Under the pieces are notes generated by a model that ran no database searches, was not told the DNA's origin, and was given only the letters and a program-made list of their open reading frames with translations. The position numbers and the translations under genes are program-made. Of a stretch of 64,000 nt of DNA, positions 1 through 12,225 are shown one piece after another (position 1 is the stretch's first letter; each line of letters opens with the position of its first letter). The stretch covers positions 770,856 through 834,855 of the forward strand of contig CM041198.1 of the NCBI GenBank assembly GCA_023078555.1, read 5' to 3'. The stretch is from Ulva prolifera (lineage: Eukaryota > Chlorophyta > Ulvophyceae > Ulvales > Ulvaceae).

Positions 1-849
1 GGGGCTGTTTTAATTGTGGTTAAAAAGATCGTGGTAAGACAACTGTAACTATAACTATTGTCAGGTGGCGGTGTCTCGAACGTCCACATGGGCATGGCGG
101 CATCAGGACAAACAAATGTGTGAGTGGCTTGCTTTGAACTTTTCAGTTGCAAGTGCGAGGATCTCTGTGTGCGCTGCACATGTGCTATCCGCCGTCCCTG
201 CCTGACCCTACCCTCCCCCGGCCGTGCGGAGTGTTGGCCCCTGGGTGCCGGCCGCTGGTCTGATGCTAGGTGTGTATATGCTTCTGATTGTGGCTTCCAT
301 GTGCGGCATTTCCGCGTTGTGTCCTGCACACAGTGTGTGGCGGTGACTACGTGGCTTGTCCGACGCGGAGGTATCGCCGCTCCTGGCTCCTCCCTGAAAG
401 CTTGCGCAGGATGCAGTGGTGGCTGGCTGGCCTTGCACTGAGTGATTGTTGGCATGTGTACGTGTAACCTGCCATGCCCATGGGTCGCTGAGGTTGAATC
501 ACGTCTGGATCAGGCGTACGGTTTGTTCTGGGATGTGCACTTGTGTGCAACGTCTTTGCATGTGTAGCAAATAATTCTGCGCACCACGCGTGGCCACGTT
601 GCACCCAGCTCTGCTTCCCGAGCCCTGCTGTGCCGGACATACACGTCTTCGACAGCTGAATTATTCATTGTATGTGGCTGTCAGTGACCTCCTGACAAGT
701 GCCTGTCTGATGGCGAGTCAAGTGTGTGCTTGATGCGGATTCGCACTGCATGTGGGGTGTGTGCCTTTGCGAGTGAATGCCGCTGAGTGAAAAGTTCAGC
801 ATCTGACCAGACACTTCATCCTGCGATATTGGTTATTTTGCTGGTGTCG

Positions 850-1485
850 ATGCAGCGGTGCGTGATCAACCGCCTGGCTAGCGGACTGCGAAGGGAATCT
901 GTGCGCTGTGGTGCCCGCACCGACGCAACGGCAATGCACGCGCCAAGTACAACACGGATTCGAGGCGCCACATTAGAAGATGCAGAAACTCTACATCGAA
1001 TCATACATTCTAGTTATAGAACAACGAAGTCATGGACAACTGAACACGAATTAGTGGCCGGTGAAAGAATTTCACAAGATGGCATTGCACAGTTAATAGA
1101 AGATGGGGTTGATCGAATTTTCGTGGCAGAAATTGAGATGGACAACGGCAGGGTACCGGCTGGTTGCATTTGCGTAGAGCTAGCCTGCAGGCATGAAGAC
1201 ATGGCACTTCCAGATGATCACGCCATGCTGGGCCTTTTTGCCGTAGATCCGGAGCACCAATCACGTGGTATCGGCAATAAACTCCTTTCTCATGCGCTGG
1301 ATTTCGTAAAAGAAGAGAACTGCAAGTTTGTGACAATATGGGTGATTGAGCAGAGAGAGGACATCATGGCATGGTATGCGCGGAAGGGCTTTGTGCACAC
1401 TGACAAGCGTGTCCCATTCGTATTCCCTGATCTTGCACTCGTAGAAGACATGCATTTCAAGGTCATGCAAAAGTCTCTGCAATAG
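850..1485 (+). CDS. GNAT-family N-acetyltransferase, probably organelle-targeted
   Basis: Single-exon gene of 211 codons. GNAT enzymes transfer an acetyl group from acetyl-CoA to an amine; the substrate here is unknown. The domain runs from about residue 35 to the end. Its core is the stretch LGLFAVDPEHQSRGIGNKLL, where Q/R-x-x-G-x-G binds the CoA pyrophosphate, followed by the typical WYARKGF segment of the last strand pair. I chose the ATG at 850 because the preceding in-frame codon at 787 is GTG. The first ~28 residues (MQRCVINRLASGLRRESVRC...) are rich in Arg and Ser and lack acids, like a mitochondrial or plastid presequence. An ATG at 934 would give a shorter, cytosolic form. A TGTAA, the usual green-algal poly(A) signal, lies at 1522-1526, 37 bases after the stop. 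Family assignment is firm, substrate and compartment are inference. Confidence 0.85.
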   Translation: MQRCVINRLASGLRRESVRCGARTDATAMHAPSTTRIRGATLEDAETLHRIIHSSYRTTKSWTTEHELVAGERISQDGIAQLIEDGVDRIFVAEIEMDNGRVPAGCICVELACRHEDMALPDDHAMLGLFAVDPEHQSRGIGNKLLSHALDFVKEENCKFVTIWVIEQREDIMAWYARKGFVHTDKRVPFVFPDLALVEDMHFKVMQKSLQ

Positions 1486-3054
1486 CATCATAGGGTAATT
1501 GACATTTCCAGTGCACATGTGTGTAAACGGTCTTGTCAGAGTTTTTCCTTGAGCATGGGACGTACCTGACGTCAGTCTCCTAGCGAGAAGTCTATTGAGG
1601 ACAGGTGCTCCTTTCTTGAATTTACACGTGAGCCACCGTTCGCGATGGATCTTCCGGCCTGCACTGTGTTGGCCTGCAGCTCAACAGCAGCTCGCTGCGA
1701 CAGCCATCTGTGTCAGCATCGCCACGAATATACTGCCGAAAGTAGTCACACTGTATTCGAGGCCTCCTCGACTGTGCTCTGGGCTGTATATAAGCAGCTC
1801 ATGCACTCGGAAGGTGCATTAGTTTTGTGAGCAGCAGTGCAATGTATGTCGCACATACAGCCATGCATGGGAGAAACTGAATTAGACGTCATCCTGACGT
1901 TCAGCATGCTGATCTGCATTGCGTTGCATCATTTGAACAAGAACAATGACCGATCTGGTGCCATGCCATGCCCAGAAGTGCAGCAGCATGTTGCACAAAA
2001 GCCTGTGCTGCACAGCATTCTGGCCCACAGCTATGTCAACCTCATCACAACAGGCACATACTGGAGGGCACATCACGCACAGGACGGCGACCGCGGTCAG
2101 GCACGATCATATGCATGTCATCAACTCTGGGATGTCAACACACAATGTCACTGTTGGCGGCCAGTGTTCACTGCAGGGCAGCTGCAGCTGTCCCAGCTAT
2201 ATATCTGAGTTGCCGGCTCCGATTCCATCACCCAGTCCAATCTGAACAGCGCAAGGCAGGCAGTCACAGCCTTGGCAGCCCTTCACATAGCGGATGAGTT
2301 CACAGTGTTCATCAGCAGGATGTATGGTTCAAATCCAGGCGACTGGAAGGTAGAATCAGACTGACTGCTTATGCAGCCATAGTCGATCTCTCGAGCAAAG
2401 GAATGGCACGTGGTAAAGGATCGACACTGCAGTGTGAAAATTTAGACAGCAATCGCTGTCACTGGCTTGTGGCAAAGCCAATACCCACACATCACCCCAG
2501 TAATGCAAGCTTTTCCTGCAACCTGTTCGGCATCATGCCTCACCAAGTAGCTAGTGCCAATGCTGAGACCTGGCAGAAACACGAAAACTGTCCAGAGCGT
2601 GCCAAAGGCAAGGGCATTCACCACTTCACAGGTGAGGAGCATGGGCAGAAGGCTCTATAGAGCCACAGTGGTGAGCCAACTGACAAGGGCGCTGACCAAG
2701 GGGATCAGGTCATACCTCTTCAGGCAAAACAGAGTGATGGGTACAAGCCCATTTCACTTCTCTCAGACCCTCGCGAATCATAGGTGAGTAAGGCTTGCAC
2801 CACAAGAATCACCCTGCTGCCGTGACTGAGGTGTCTACAGGTACACCTGTAGCTGCCACGCACTCACGTCGCGGCCGCGCGGATATGAAGCTACGTTGCG
2901 TCCATGTACATCTATGCACCGATCAGACACATCAAAATGTCAGCCTGCATAACAAGAAGCGATGGTGTGTCGACGTGCTGCATCGGCGTTACAGACGAGA
3001 AAGATATAGTCGTGTGGTATCAGCTAAAGCATCTATCTGGTGGGAAGCAGCAGT
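1486..3054. other. Intergenic stretch, no gene seen
   Basis: After the acetyltransferase 3' end I see only short, overlapping open frames of 60-120 codons on both strands with no recognisable motif and no convincing splice partners. Part of 2400-3054 may be the 5' UTR or promoter of the NFU1 gene that follows. Confidence 0.4.
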
Positions 3055-3967
3055 ATGTCTCGGTCCGTGCAAGCATCACACCGATGTTTGCAACTGTACT
3101 TGCGGCAGTCTGAGGCCGTGATGAGGGGAGTGATCTGGCCACTGGACAACCTTTCGGCAAGCCAGCCTACCCGTGACCTACATGGCCCCGTGACGAGCGC
3201 CAGCAACCATGCCGAGGCCTGCCATCGGCCCAAACAAAGTTTGTGGGCCCAGCAGAAGAGATCCATGTTTATACAGACTCATCCAACGCCCAACCCGAAC
3301 AGCCTGATGTTCGTTCCAGGCAAGCAGGTTATGGAGCAAGGTAGCAAGGACTTTGCCTCAGCACGAGAGGCAATGGTGTCACCGCTTGCCATCGCATTAT
3401 TCCGCATAGACGGCGTGGCTGGAGTGTTCTTTGGATCCGACTTTGTAACCGTCAAGGTACCGTTCATGTCACACCGAGTTTTGCCTTTCACCCACTCGAG
3501 CGTGCTGTCACAATTTCAGTCATGCTGTGCAGAAGACCGACGAAACTCAATGGGAGCTATTGAAGCCAGAAATTTACGCAGCAATCATGGATCACTTTGC
3601 GTCCAATAAGCCCCTATTCACCGAAGAGACTGCAGGAGCAAGTGACACAGCAATTTCTGAAGATGACTCTGAAGTTATTCAAATGATCAAGGAGTTGCTG
3701 GAGACCAGGATCAAGCCTGCAGTAGCTGAAGATGGTGGGGACGTGCTGTTCGTATCATTTGATGATGTGAGCGGCAGGGTGACCTTAAAAATGCAGGGAG
3801 CATGTTCGGGTTGTCCATCATCGTCAGTCACACTGAAGTCCGGTATAGAGCAGATGATGAGGCATTACATACCCGAGGTTACAGAGGTGGTCGAAGCAGA
3901 TCCAGACGAGGGGGAATCTGAGTCATTGAAGGCTTTGAATAAACTCGAACAACACCTGTCAGCATAA
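3055..3967 (+). CDS. NFU1: NFU1 iron-sulfur cluster scaffold/carrier, mitochondrial
   Basis: Two exons, 3055-3456 and 3533-3967, giving 278 residues; the 76-bp intron is GT-AG and phase 0. NFU1 receives [4Fe-4S] clusters late in mitochondrial assembly and passes them to client enzymes such as lipoate synthase. Residues ~75-160 form the Nfu N-terminal domain ([18 protein letters not shown], then [13 protein letters not shown]). Residues ~185-255 form the NifU C-terminal domain with the cluster-binding Cys pair in [18 protein letters not shown] and the preceding [10 protein letters not shown]-type signature (here [14 protein letters not shown]). The ATG at 3055 opens a leader ([19 protein letters not shown]) that looks like a mitochondrial presequence; the ~55 residues between it and the domain are not conserved, so an undetected upstream intron is possible. 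Length and domain order match animal and plant mitochondrial NFU1 rather than the plastid NFU proteins. Confidence 0.9.
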
Positions 3968-4645
3968 ATCGGCTAGTAGTGTAGCCTGCCATTGAGACAT
4001 CCAATCCACTATTGATATGTATCGTAGGCCATATGCATTCGACCGTCGCGACGTCTGCAGTCGACGGCATTGATTTGCACAGACACACATGTTCGACAGT
4101 CCCTCCAGACCAAGCCGCCATGAACAGGTGACATGATGTCAACTGCCAGAGCAAGTTACCTCAACTTATCGTCATGATGCAAAGAACAACGTCTAATCGT
4201 GGATGCTTGACCCAGCAAATACGGCAGGAGATCTATCCAGGAGATGACACCGATTGCTGAATTGCCAGGCTGAGGGGAATCGAAATCGGGGACAACATAT
4301 GGTGCTTTCGCAGACCCTAAAATATTTCATTACTCACAGAAAAAATCCTCCGCATGATTGCAAAAAAGCATCTCACGGCCTGTCACCAGCTCGCTATTCA
4401 CACTTCAGCTATCTCATGTCCAGCCTATGCCTGAAGGTTGCCCAATTTGTCCAGTTGCTACTTTCAGGGTAGCTCAAGTGCACAATGCTAGCACTGCTTA
4501 TGGTTTGTGTCAGAAGTATGCTGCATATTCATAGGCAGCTGGCGTCTGCCCAACTTCACACATGCAAGCAAGACTGCCGCAACACCTGCACCGATTAATC
4601 TCACTCTCTCACCTGTGCTCAACGCTGACAGGTTGTTGTCATACA

Positions 4646-7600
4646 TCACGACCTGCCTCTGCTCTGTTCTCGTCCAAGCTCAGCTGAGCTCACATCTGTC
4701 CAGACATGCTGCTTTACGAATCTCGATACTTCTGCCACAAACAATTCCGGCAACTCCTCTGCAGGTGTGTGGCCACAGCCAGAAACCTTCACAAGTGGTG
4801 CTTGAATCACTGCAGAGAGCCTGCAACTGTTTCCTATCGGAACGAGTGTGTCCTGCTCCCCGTGAATAATCAGGACCGGAACCCCTGTATTCTTTATGCA
4901 CATTTCGAATCGGCTGAGCAAGCTGTCACCTTTGGTGACAAAATCGTTGCTGGATCTCTCCAGCTTTTGAGGTCTGGGCATGGTGTCCTTCGACTTCCAG
5001 TTCTCTTCAGCCATGAATCTGGCTTGCAGAAAACGCAGGATCCCTATTTCCCATCCCTTCATGAGCTGTACACAAGAGCATAAATTGTCACACATGTATG
5101 GTACACGCATCTGATCACTGCAGCTTGAATAGCTAGTATTGGCATATGCGACTCCCTCAGCTGCAGTGTTGGACATGGCCGTCGTAGCAAGGACAGCCTA
5201 TCGTTCAGTGATCAAGTTGTACACAATGACTATTCTTCACACACAGCCTAACTCAATTCGGAGACAGATGAACCTTTGTAAATTACATGCGTCTGTGGCA
5301 GTGCAGCAGGCCTGCTCCGTGCAGGCACGAGCGAGACCCTGTGGCCGAGCTCCATACCTGTGGCAAACGGTAGCGGTATACAATGTCGCTGGACAGCTTC
5401 GCTGTGTCAAAGTAGCAGCTCTTCAGGCCACGCTCCCAAAACGCCTTCATGCGCACAAGGCTCCGTAGCACCACAAACATCGCCGGCCGGATGGCCCAGA
5501 ACAGGATCGGCACGCACACGCCCTTGATGCGCCGCAGAGCGGTGGCCACAACGGAGCGTGCTTGCCATGCTTGCTCGTCTGGAGATAAAGCCTGCGACAA
5601 AGCCTCTTCATCCGGCGGCTGGAGGTCATACTCCTCCAGAAGTGAGTGGCTCGACTCGTCTGATCTGCAAAATAGCGTACGCATGAGCACTGCACACTTG
5701 GGACGAGACTACGCGTGCATGCATTCTTGGGCACTGGCGCTGACTGCATGCCTGCCCAAGCTGCCTGGCAGTCAGCAAGGGGCATACAGAATGCCTGTGA
5801 TGTGCACCACACCCGCTTTCATCGGATACTGGCCAGGATAGCATAATGTTCAAGCTGTCTGTCGGCACTGCACAGGGCGCATATGGGCGAGGCAGCTCCT
5901 CACCGTCAAAATGTACGGAAAGATGCATTGCAGGCTTCTGGTCTGGCACAAGTGCATGCGTGTGAGGTGCAGAGGACGGAGCAGCGCACATGATCTTACG
6001 GCTTCGCAGCTTTGGGGAAACAGAGAAGGGAGAGACGATGATGGCCGGCGCCACAAGCACAATGCCATCGACACCCTGAGGGTTGTGCACAAACGAGCTT
6101 GCCAACCCTGCGGCACCCAGTGAGTGCCCCACTAGCACAACCGGCCTCCGCGGCACCTCTGCTGCCGGCCCCCGCTTGCTGCCGTCTCCATCCGCCTCGC
6201 CACCTGCACATCTGCCACTCATCTGCAGGCATCCGAGGTTCACACGAAAGGGGACAGCTATGCTGCACAGCAATCAACGCAGCAACCATGCATGTGCCTC
6301 GCTCAATGCATGGTGGCAATGTGGCATGGAAAGTACGCGAAAAATGCATGCTAAACATAGAATGCGATACCCATGGTGCAGGCGGTGCTCATTCATGGCT
6401 TACGGGCCCATGTGAACTTGCCAAGCAAACATCCAGCCGCACAGGTACTCAATCCAGCTGGAATCGCACTGCCGCTGCCGATTTCAGAGTCCAGTTTCGA
6501 GAGCAGAGCCTCGCCTGCAAGCTGGCGGCCTATGTCGCCGTTTGTCTGCAGTGAGTAGGCGCTCTGGGCGGCAGAACGCTCGGTCAGCCCAAAGCCAGGC
6601 ATGTCATGGGCCACAACAGTTGCGCCGGTGGCATCTGCGAGCTCCTGCTGCACATTCATCCAGGACCACAAGTTGGCGCCAAAGCCGTGGTACAGTGCAA
6701 TCACTGCGGAGGCTGCGGCGGTGGCTGGGCCTTCGTGGATATCTTCATTGTCTGCCACACGAGAGCTGGCGCCAACAGGCGCCTTGCGGCGGGAGAAGAT
6801 GCGGAAGAATCCTCCTTCATCTGCGCTGGCCTCGGCATCGGGCTGCTGCCGTGTGGACTTGCATGGCGACATCTGTTTGCAGTGCACGCTGATGCCTTGC
6901 GCGTTCTTGAAGAGCGAGTCTGCGTCTCCAAGTTCCTCCCGCGGGTGCTGGTGTTGAGCATACTGAATCGAACACCTCGTCGTGTGCGATGGATGTATAT
7001 ATGTATGCATGAAATTTTCCGTGAATTATGATGCACACATGAGCCTCAATTCACATGCGCTCTGGCCGCATGCTTTCACAACATTGAAGAGTCTAGATAC
7101 CCCACGTCACATGCTACTGTTGGACCCAATTGTCCTTGCACATTGTATATGAGAATCGATTTTGTTTTTTTTTTTTTAAGTTTTTAAGCAGTGTGTGGAG
7201 TGAACACTTCAAGGGCTTTGGCATGCGCGATTCGTACGAGGTCAGAGTTGAGTGCAGCTCGGGGCCAGCCTGACATGTGGCCACTGAGCATAACGGATGA
7301 GGGTGAAAGTGCACAAGTTCAAGACTGACAGACCAACAATCTGCTGCCGTTTGCAAACATATGCAAAGATCTTGCACTAGAATGCATTGGGGTCCAAGGT
7401 ATGATGCTCATATCTTGACAGGCTAGGTCATCAAGTGGTGGTGATGTACCTGCCTCTCCCGGAATTGGTACCTCAAGAGAAGGGATGTGGCAACACTACA
7501 GATGGATAAGGCAACCAGCTTGACCAGGGCCAGTGTCCAGCGGAGCCAGCTGTCACGCGCGAAGTGGCTGAGCGTCTTGAGGAGGCGCTGAACGACTGTA

Positions 7601-8210
7601 TCAGGCTTGAGCGAGCCTTGTGTCGCGCATGCGACAAACCAGAAAATTAACGGTGGAAAGACGATACAGAAGATATGTGTAAGGATACTGAGCCTGGCTT
7701 GAAAATCGAGATCAGCCTCGAATCGACTGGGACGCTCGAGTGCTGGTACTGTTGATGCTGACGAGGCATGAACGACTTGAATGCGCTGCAAACAGAGCGG
7801 CACAGATAATCTTCGGCGCTTCGCTTCGACAATTTTCACGTGTCTGGATACAGATGGAGGTCACAGCCGTTGCGCCACCACAGCGGTGACAAATGCGGAT
7901 CTGATCTGCATCGGGAGATCTCACACCAGCACTGCCACCAGATGAACAACCCAGATAACTTTGAGGGCAGCAAAAGCGCAGCTCGCTTTGAACAGCACAG
8001 TTCATCAAATCACAACTGATTTTTGGTCAGACTTCGAGCACGCAGTGAACAGTCTTGTTCGAAACACACCCTTACACTTGGCAGTCGAACACATGAAGTC
8101 AGAGCGTTGAAAGCTCCGATGAGTTCATTCGGAACATATTTTGGAGGTAAATGTCTTTGAGCCTTCGGCAACTCAGATCCTGCAGGGAAGGAGCTCCGCA
8201 CACAGGACAT
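4646..8210 (-). CDS. Membrane-anchored alpha/beta hydrolase (plant epoxide-hydrolase-like family)
   Basis: Six exons read on the minus strand: 8210-8076, 7785-7450, 6947-6449, 6203-6000, 5659-5358, 5065-4646. All intron phases close, giving about 631 residues. Exons 1-2 encode a hydrophobic N-terminal region with two likely membrane segments (ILTHIFCIVFPPLIFWFVAC and LALVKLVALSICSVATSLLL) ending in FRERQ. The hydrolase domain follows: oxyanion motif ALYHGFGANLWSW, cap-side DMPGFGLTER, nucleophile elbow VLVGHSLGAAG, then the acid in IIHGEQDTLVP and the catalytic His in GCGHTPAEE. This layout matches plant membrane-associated alpha/beta hydrolases annotated as epoxide-hydrolase-like; the true substrate is unknown. 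The acceptor of exon 5 is ambiguous: the AG five bases upstream (ending at 5665) would change phase, so I used the AG at 5661-5660. It is convergent with NFU1, whose stop lies 678 bp away. Confidence 0.8.
7165..7180. repeat. Poly-T run in an intron
   Basis: A nearly pure run of T on the plus strand inside the second intron of the alpha/beta hydrolase gene (poly-A in the sense direction). A simple slippage-prone tract; no function implied. Confidence 0.6.
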
Positions 8211-8323
8211 GATCACTCAAACATGAAGTGTCGCAACAGCTATCGTCAGTTGCTACGCATGTGTCAGGTCTACTCCAACACTTAAAGTCGGGGAAGTGAC
8301 TCTCAAAGTCCTCCAAATTGCAG

Positions 8324-8353
8324 TTCGGGACGACTCTGTTCGGGACGGCTCTG
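8324..8353. repeat. 15-bp tandem duplication
   Basis: Two adjacent 15-bp copies, TTCGGGACGACTCTG and TTCGGGACGGCTCTG, differ at one base. They lie upstream of the alpha/beta hydrolase start. Confidence 0.75.
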
Positions 8354-8399
8354 TACGTGCAGACGAGAATTTACAGTGCGTGCAGAGACGATAGCATGT

Positions 8400-8925
8400 T
8401 CCGGCTCAATGCAACGTACACAAGGCGACCAGCAAAGATCCTTGTACAACCAACACCGGTAGTTCTGTCGACTTTGTTCCAGCAGTCCATCTTGCCGCTG
8501 ATTTGGGTATGTGTATCAGCTGTGGTTGATATTTTCTCAAGCTCATGCATAGTCCACCGGACAATCTGCCGACGGCGACCGCATGGGGCGTGTGGCAGGA
8601 CCGAGCGCCTTCACCACCCCCATGGACCCCATACAGGATCCTCGGCTCTGTTAGATTTTCACGTCGATGCAGCACGACAGAATCACATTGCGCCCGTTGT
8701 AGTTCAGCATGCAGGTGCCCAGCAGGCCTGCTCATGAGTCTCCCGGCGGCCGACCGCTGGTGACCATAAGCAACACGCAATCAGACCAGGCAAGAGCTGT
8801 GCCCATTTCGCAGAGGTTCGAACACTCATCACCGCCTGCCTTGATCTTGCCAAGGACGTCAGATGCCAGCCCGAATTGCTGTCGATCCAATACTCTGTTT
8901 CGGCGGCTGTGGAAACAGTCACAAG
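8400..8925 (-). CDS. Candidate exons of an unidentified minus-strand gene
   Basis: Read on the minus strand, about 8895-8755 gives an open frame with normal protein composition (RQQFGLASDVLGKIKAGG, then EMGTALAWSDCVLLMVTSG). Another stretch, about 8725-8655, reads GTCMLNYNGRNVILSCCIDV. Splice-like acceptors precede them, but I could not close intron phases, find a start, or recognise a family. The frames may belong to one short gene lying upstream of the alpha/beta hydrolase and transcribed in the same direction. Treat as a pointer, not a model. Confidence 0.25.
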
Positions 8926-10446
8926 TGGTAACTTACCACCAACTGATCACTACCTCCATGCAACGCCGCTGGTGCAGTGACACAAGCTTTAGCTGACAGA
9001 ACATCACATACAATGACATGGTACACGTCGGTAAACACATCTGACCAGCAATCCCTCTGTGACAGTTGTGCAGTTGTGCATATGCACCATTTCGGGCACG
9101 ACAGACATGGCAGAAGAGGTCCATTGCCACATATCTTGAGATACAGCAAATGTTCTCTGCATGCACAAGTGTATTCGCTCGCATTGCCCAGTCGCTATTG
9201 CATGCATGATTGTGTCCGTGTTGCACCAGACATGTGCACTGTGACTGCGGCGACGATGCCCGGTCCGTGCAAGGCAACACTGGCTCACAGAGCCCCACCA
9301 CTCCCCACGTTGACAGTGCCGCACTCTGATCCGCAGACTTACGTACCAGGCTCGGGCTGCACATGGTTGATCTGCGGCAAACCAGTGTGTAATATGACCT
9401 TAGAGCCCGGGTGCGCCACGCGTTCTTGATAGGGGCCTTCTGTGATGCAAGAATGGATTCAATGCGATGTCAGCAAACGGTGCGAATCTGGGGCGCGGTT
9501 GATCACCTGCGTTAACAATTGTTCATGCATAGGCATGCTGCTCACAGTGTGTAGCCGTTCTCATTGATTCTCATGACAATGTGCAATAGTGCTGGCAAGC
9601 ACGGATTGTGTCTCAAGCGAATGCAGGGAAGATACCATGAGAGCCATGGAGCCGGTAGCATGAACATAGCCTGCACATGTAGAAGCATCGACACCAAATT
9701 GTGACCATCATCAAGCCCACCCCTGGCCCGGACCACTCAGAGCACCCGTATACCACAACATGCACAATCACCGACGCCATGGGCAGTCACAATCACGTAC
9801 GCCGACGCCAACGGCCACATGCCAGTATGCACATGCCCACATGCCTGGCACGTGGTGTGGTAGGTAGCATGGCCTGTAGTCGTTGTTCCACGGCCTGCAC
9901 TGCCCTAGCGAGTCGCAGTGCAGGCTTTGGACCAGGAGAGCTGCACGGAGTTTGTGTCTGCTGCTTGATGGATGTGTTTAGGGACGGGCGGAGCTCCGAC
10001 CCGTGTTGTCAAGAGGCCGGGCTGGGCCCTCTCATACTGGGCCGCCTTGGTTGGTGATTTCGTGGGTTTGTAAAGCAAGGACACACTCAAAGAGGCAGCC
10101 ATCACTGCAGAAACAGTTGGTGGATGTGTTTGTTGGGTGTGGATGTGTTAGTGTATGCGCAGGTGTGAGCGCGCGGGGATTCACTTGTGCAGAGTGCAAG
10201 TTGGTTTGAATGGTGATGTTGGGCAGCTGCTGGTCCTGCGTGAGATGCTGGCTAGCCACACCTGTGGCTTGGGTGAGCTGTGTGTTTCTCCTGTTCTGGT
10301 GCTCCATGCTGTTCCTGCGTTGCCAATTGCATCCTCGCCTGTACTGATGTAACACACACCCACACACACAAACACTCTGATTGTAGCAGCTACCCGATGT
10401 CAGAATTTAACAGCCAAAAAACACTGCAATATGCACAAATCGCTGA

Positions 10447-10465
10447 GGGGGGGGGGGGGGGGGGG
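10447..10465. repeat. Poly-G tract, 19 bases
   Basis: Uninterrupted run of 19 G on the plus strand in a gene-poor stretch. Homopolymers like this are length-variable and can form G-quadruplexes; sequencing length error is also possible. Confidence 0.9.
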
Positions 10466-10759
10466 CGCAAGGGAAGACCTACAGTTCCCAATCATGAGGA
10501 AACAACAACAGCAGCCTGAAGTAACGAGCTCTGGCTACTCAGGCCATGCTTCTGACCTGAGCAGCAGGAGGTGGGCGGCCGAAGCGAATGACCTCACATA
10601 TGCAGCCACTCTGCACAGTCTGCGGATTTGACATAGTAATGATAGATTGCAGTTACACTGTGCGGTGGCAGTGTTCTAGTGGTAGTGCTCAATGGTGTGT
10701 TTGCTGGAATGATGACGTTGCTTTCGCTTATTGTAATTGGCAGCACTGATCACTATTGC

Positions 10760-10980
10760 ATGTGCCCACAACCCAAGGCATGTTCACACTTTTCGTCACG
10801 AAGTCTGGGGGCCGTTACCCTCTTGTATATGCTTCTGCGGCTGCCCCTTTTCACCGACTTGGCCTCGGCACCGAGTGTTCGAGTCTCCTGTAGGCGTCCC
10901 CGTGCTGCAAGGTCAGCCAAAGTCTGCCCCAGGCTGACCACCAAATAAAACCACACCAGCACCGTGCCTGCAGGGTGCAG
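10760..10980 (-). CDS. Candidate membrane-protein exon, unidentified
   Basis: On the minus strand, after the acceptor-like CCCTGCAG near 10969, an open frame encodes a hydrophobic helix and a basic tail (VLVWFYLVVSLGQTLADLAA, then GRLQETRTLGAEAKSVKRG). A possible partner exon lies near 10105-10000 on the same strand (SLSVSLLYKPTKSPTKAAQ). No start, stop or family could be assigned, so this is a weak candidate gene covering roughly 9.9-11.2 kb. Confidence 0.25.
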
Positions 10981-11393
10981 GCGTGGCATACAATCGATGT
11001 TTACTGACACCATCCAAGTGGCCCATCGCCGTATATTATCGCATGTGGAGGCAAGGGTGCCTCCTGGCATCCACAGCCTTTGCACCCCTAGGCCTGTTGC
11101 AGCGCTGCGGTACACCACTGAAATATGCCACAATGAAAGGTACCCTGCAAGGCAACATGTAGCCATTTTCGCCTCGGAATGTGAGACACGGTGACTCCAA
11201 TGCGTCATGTAGCAGCATCCTTCACTTGCACCCATTGGCCGTTCGCTCTGTTTCAGTAACCACATGTCACTTCGAGGCCTTTTCCTTTCGAGTGGGCCCG
11301 AGAGTTCTTACGCCCAAGCGGGGAGCACACCAGCTGTGAATCAAGCCTCCTGACCTACGATGCTCAGGACCATAACCGCAAAAGAAGTTGTGA

Positions 11394-11466
11394 TAACTAT
11401 GGCAGGATTCGAACCTGCGATCTTCTGCTCCGGAGACAGATGCCTTATCCACTAGGCCACACAGCC
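11394..11466 (-). tRNA. tRNA-Arg (anticodon CCG)
   Basis: A complete 73-nt cloverleaf folds on the minus strand. The 7-bp acceptor stem GGCUGUG/CAUAGUU pairs through G-U and Watson-Crick pairs. The D stem is GCCU/AGGC. The anticodon stem is UCUGU/GCAGA with loop CUCCGGA, giving anticodon CCG (reads CGG). A 5-nt variable loop and the T arm GCAGG-UUCGAAU-CCUGC follow. The A-box (TGGCCTAGTGG) and B-box (GGTTCGAATCC) internal promoters are intact. No intron and no encoded CCA, as expected for a eukaryotic nuclear tRNA gene. CGG is a moderately used Arg codon in algal genomes. Confidence 0.95.
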
Positions 11467-11796
11467 AAGGCGCGATAGCATTGCTACTTGACAATCCCAG
11501 TATGTTGGATCTATAGCTGCCACATTTTTGCATTCGGGCCTCCCGATTGTGCTCAACTGCAGAATCGCACCATCGCATCAATGCCGACGATGTCCACTCT
11601 TGAATCAAGTCGCTAATAAGTAGCTTCACTCTTTAGGCTAGGTATTCGGCACATCGTGCAGTCGGGGAATACCCAGGCCTGGCCCTTGGTCATGCGGGAA
11701 TGCGATGGTGCCGTGTGAGGAGAACAGTATGATCCTCTATACGCTCCTAACGCATCAACATACGGCCAATTGCCAAATACATGAGCATATCTTCGT

Positions 11797-11841
11797 CCCG
11801 CTGACATCCTGTTTTCTGGGACCCCGCTGACATCCTGTTTT
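11797..11841. repeat. Two-copy tandem repeat, 26-bp period
   Basis: The 19-bp string CCCGCTGACATCCTGTTTT occurs at 11797-11815 and again at 11823-11841, separated by a short variable linker. Confidence 0.8.
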
Positions 11842-12225
11842 CATGCATGTAAATACAACGCAAGGCATCCATGGAACGCGCCAGGATACCTTCTACGCTG
11901 TGGAGCGAAAGATGCTGATCAATGCAACGGCGCTAACCAGTCCCCGGTGTTTACGGTTTGGATTGGCCGACACCGGCTCCTACCTTAATGTTGGCGTCGG
12001 TAGCACCGACTCGGTACCTGCTGCTGAGTCCGGCCGGTGGGTCCGCTGTCGAGATACGCAAGGATACATAACGTTGTATCTTCTTTGGGGGCCATGCTTC
12101 CATCTTTCAGCTTTGTTTTGGCAATATAACGCTTTGTATCGGCGCTTGCGCGCAGTTATCAGCGTCAATTTTGTCGAATACAGCTGTATCACGCGCGCAA
12201 CTGCTGCGTTGCCGTCGTTGAGACG

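Noticed and set aside
1-849. Open frames in the first 800 bases (for example 124-441 plus, 640-347 minus).
   Set aside because: High Cys/Arg/Pro content, mutual overlap on both strands and no motif or splice context; probably non-coding.
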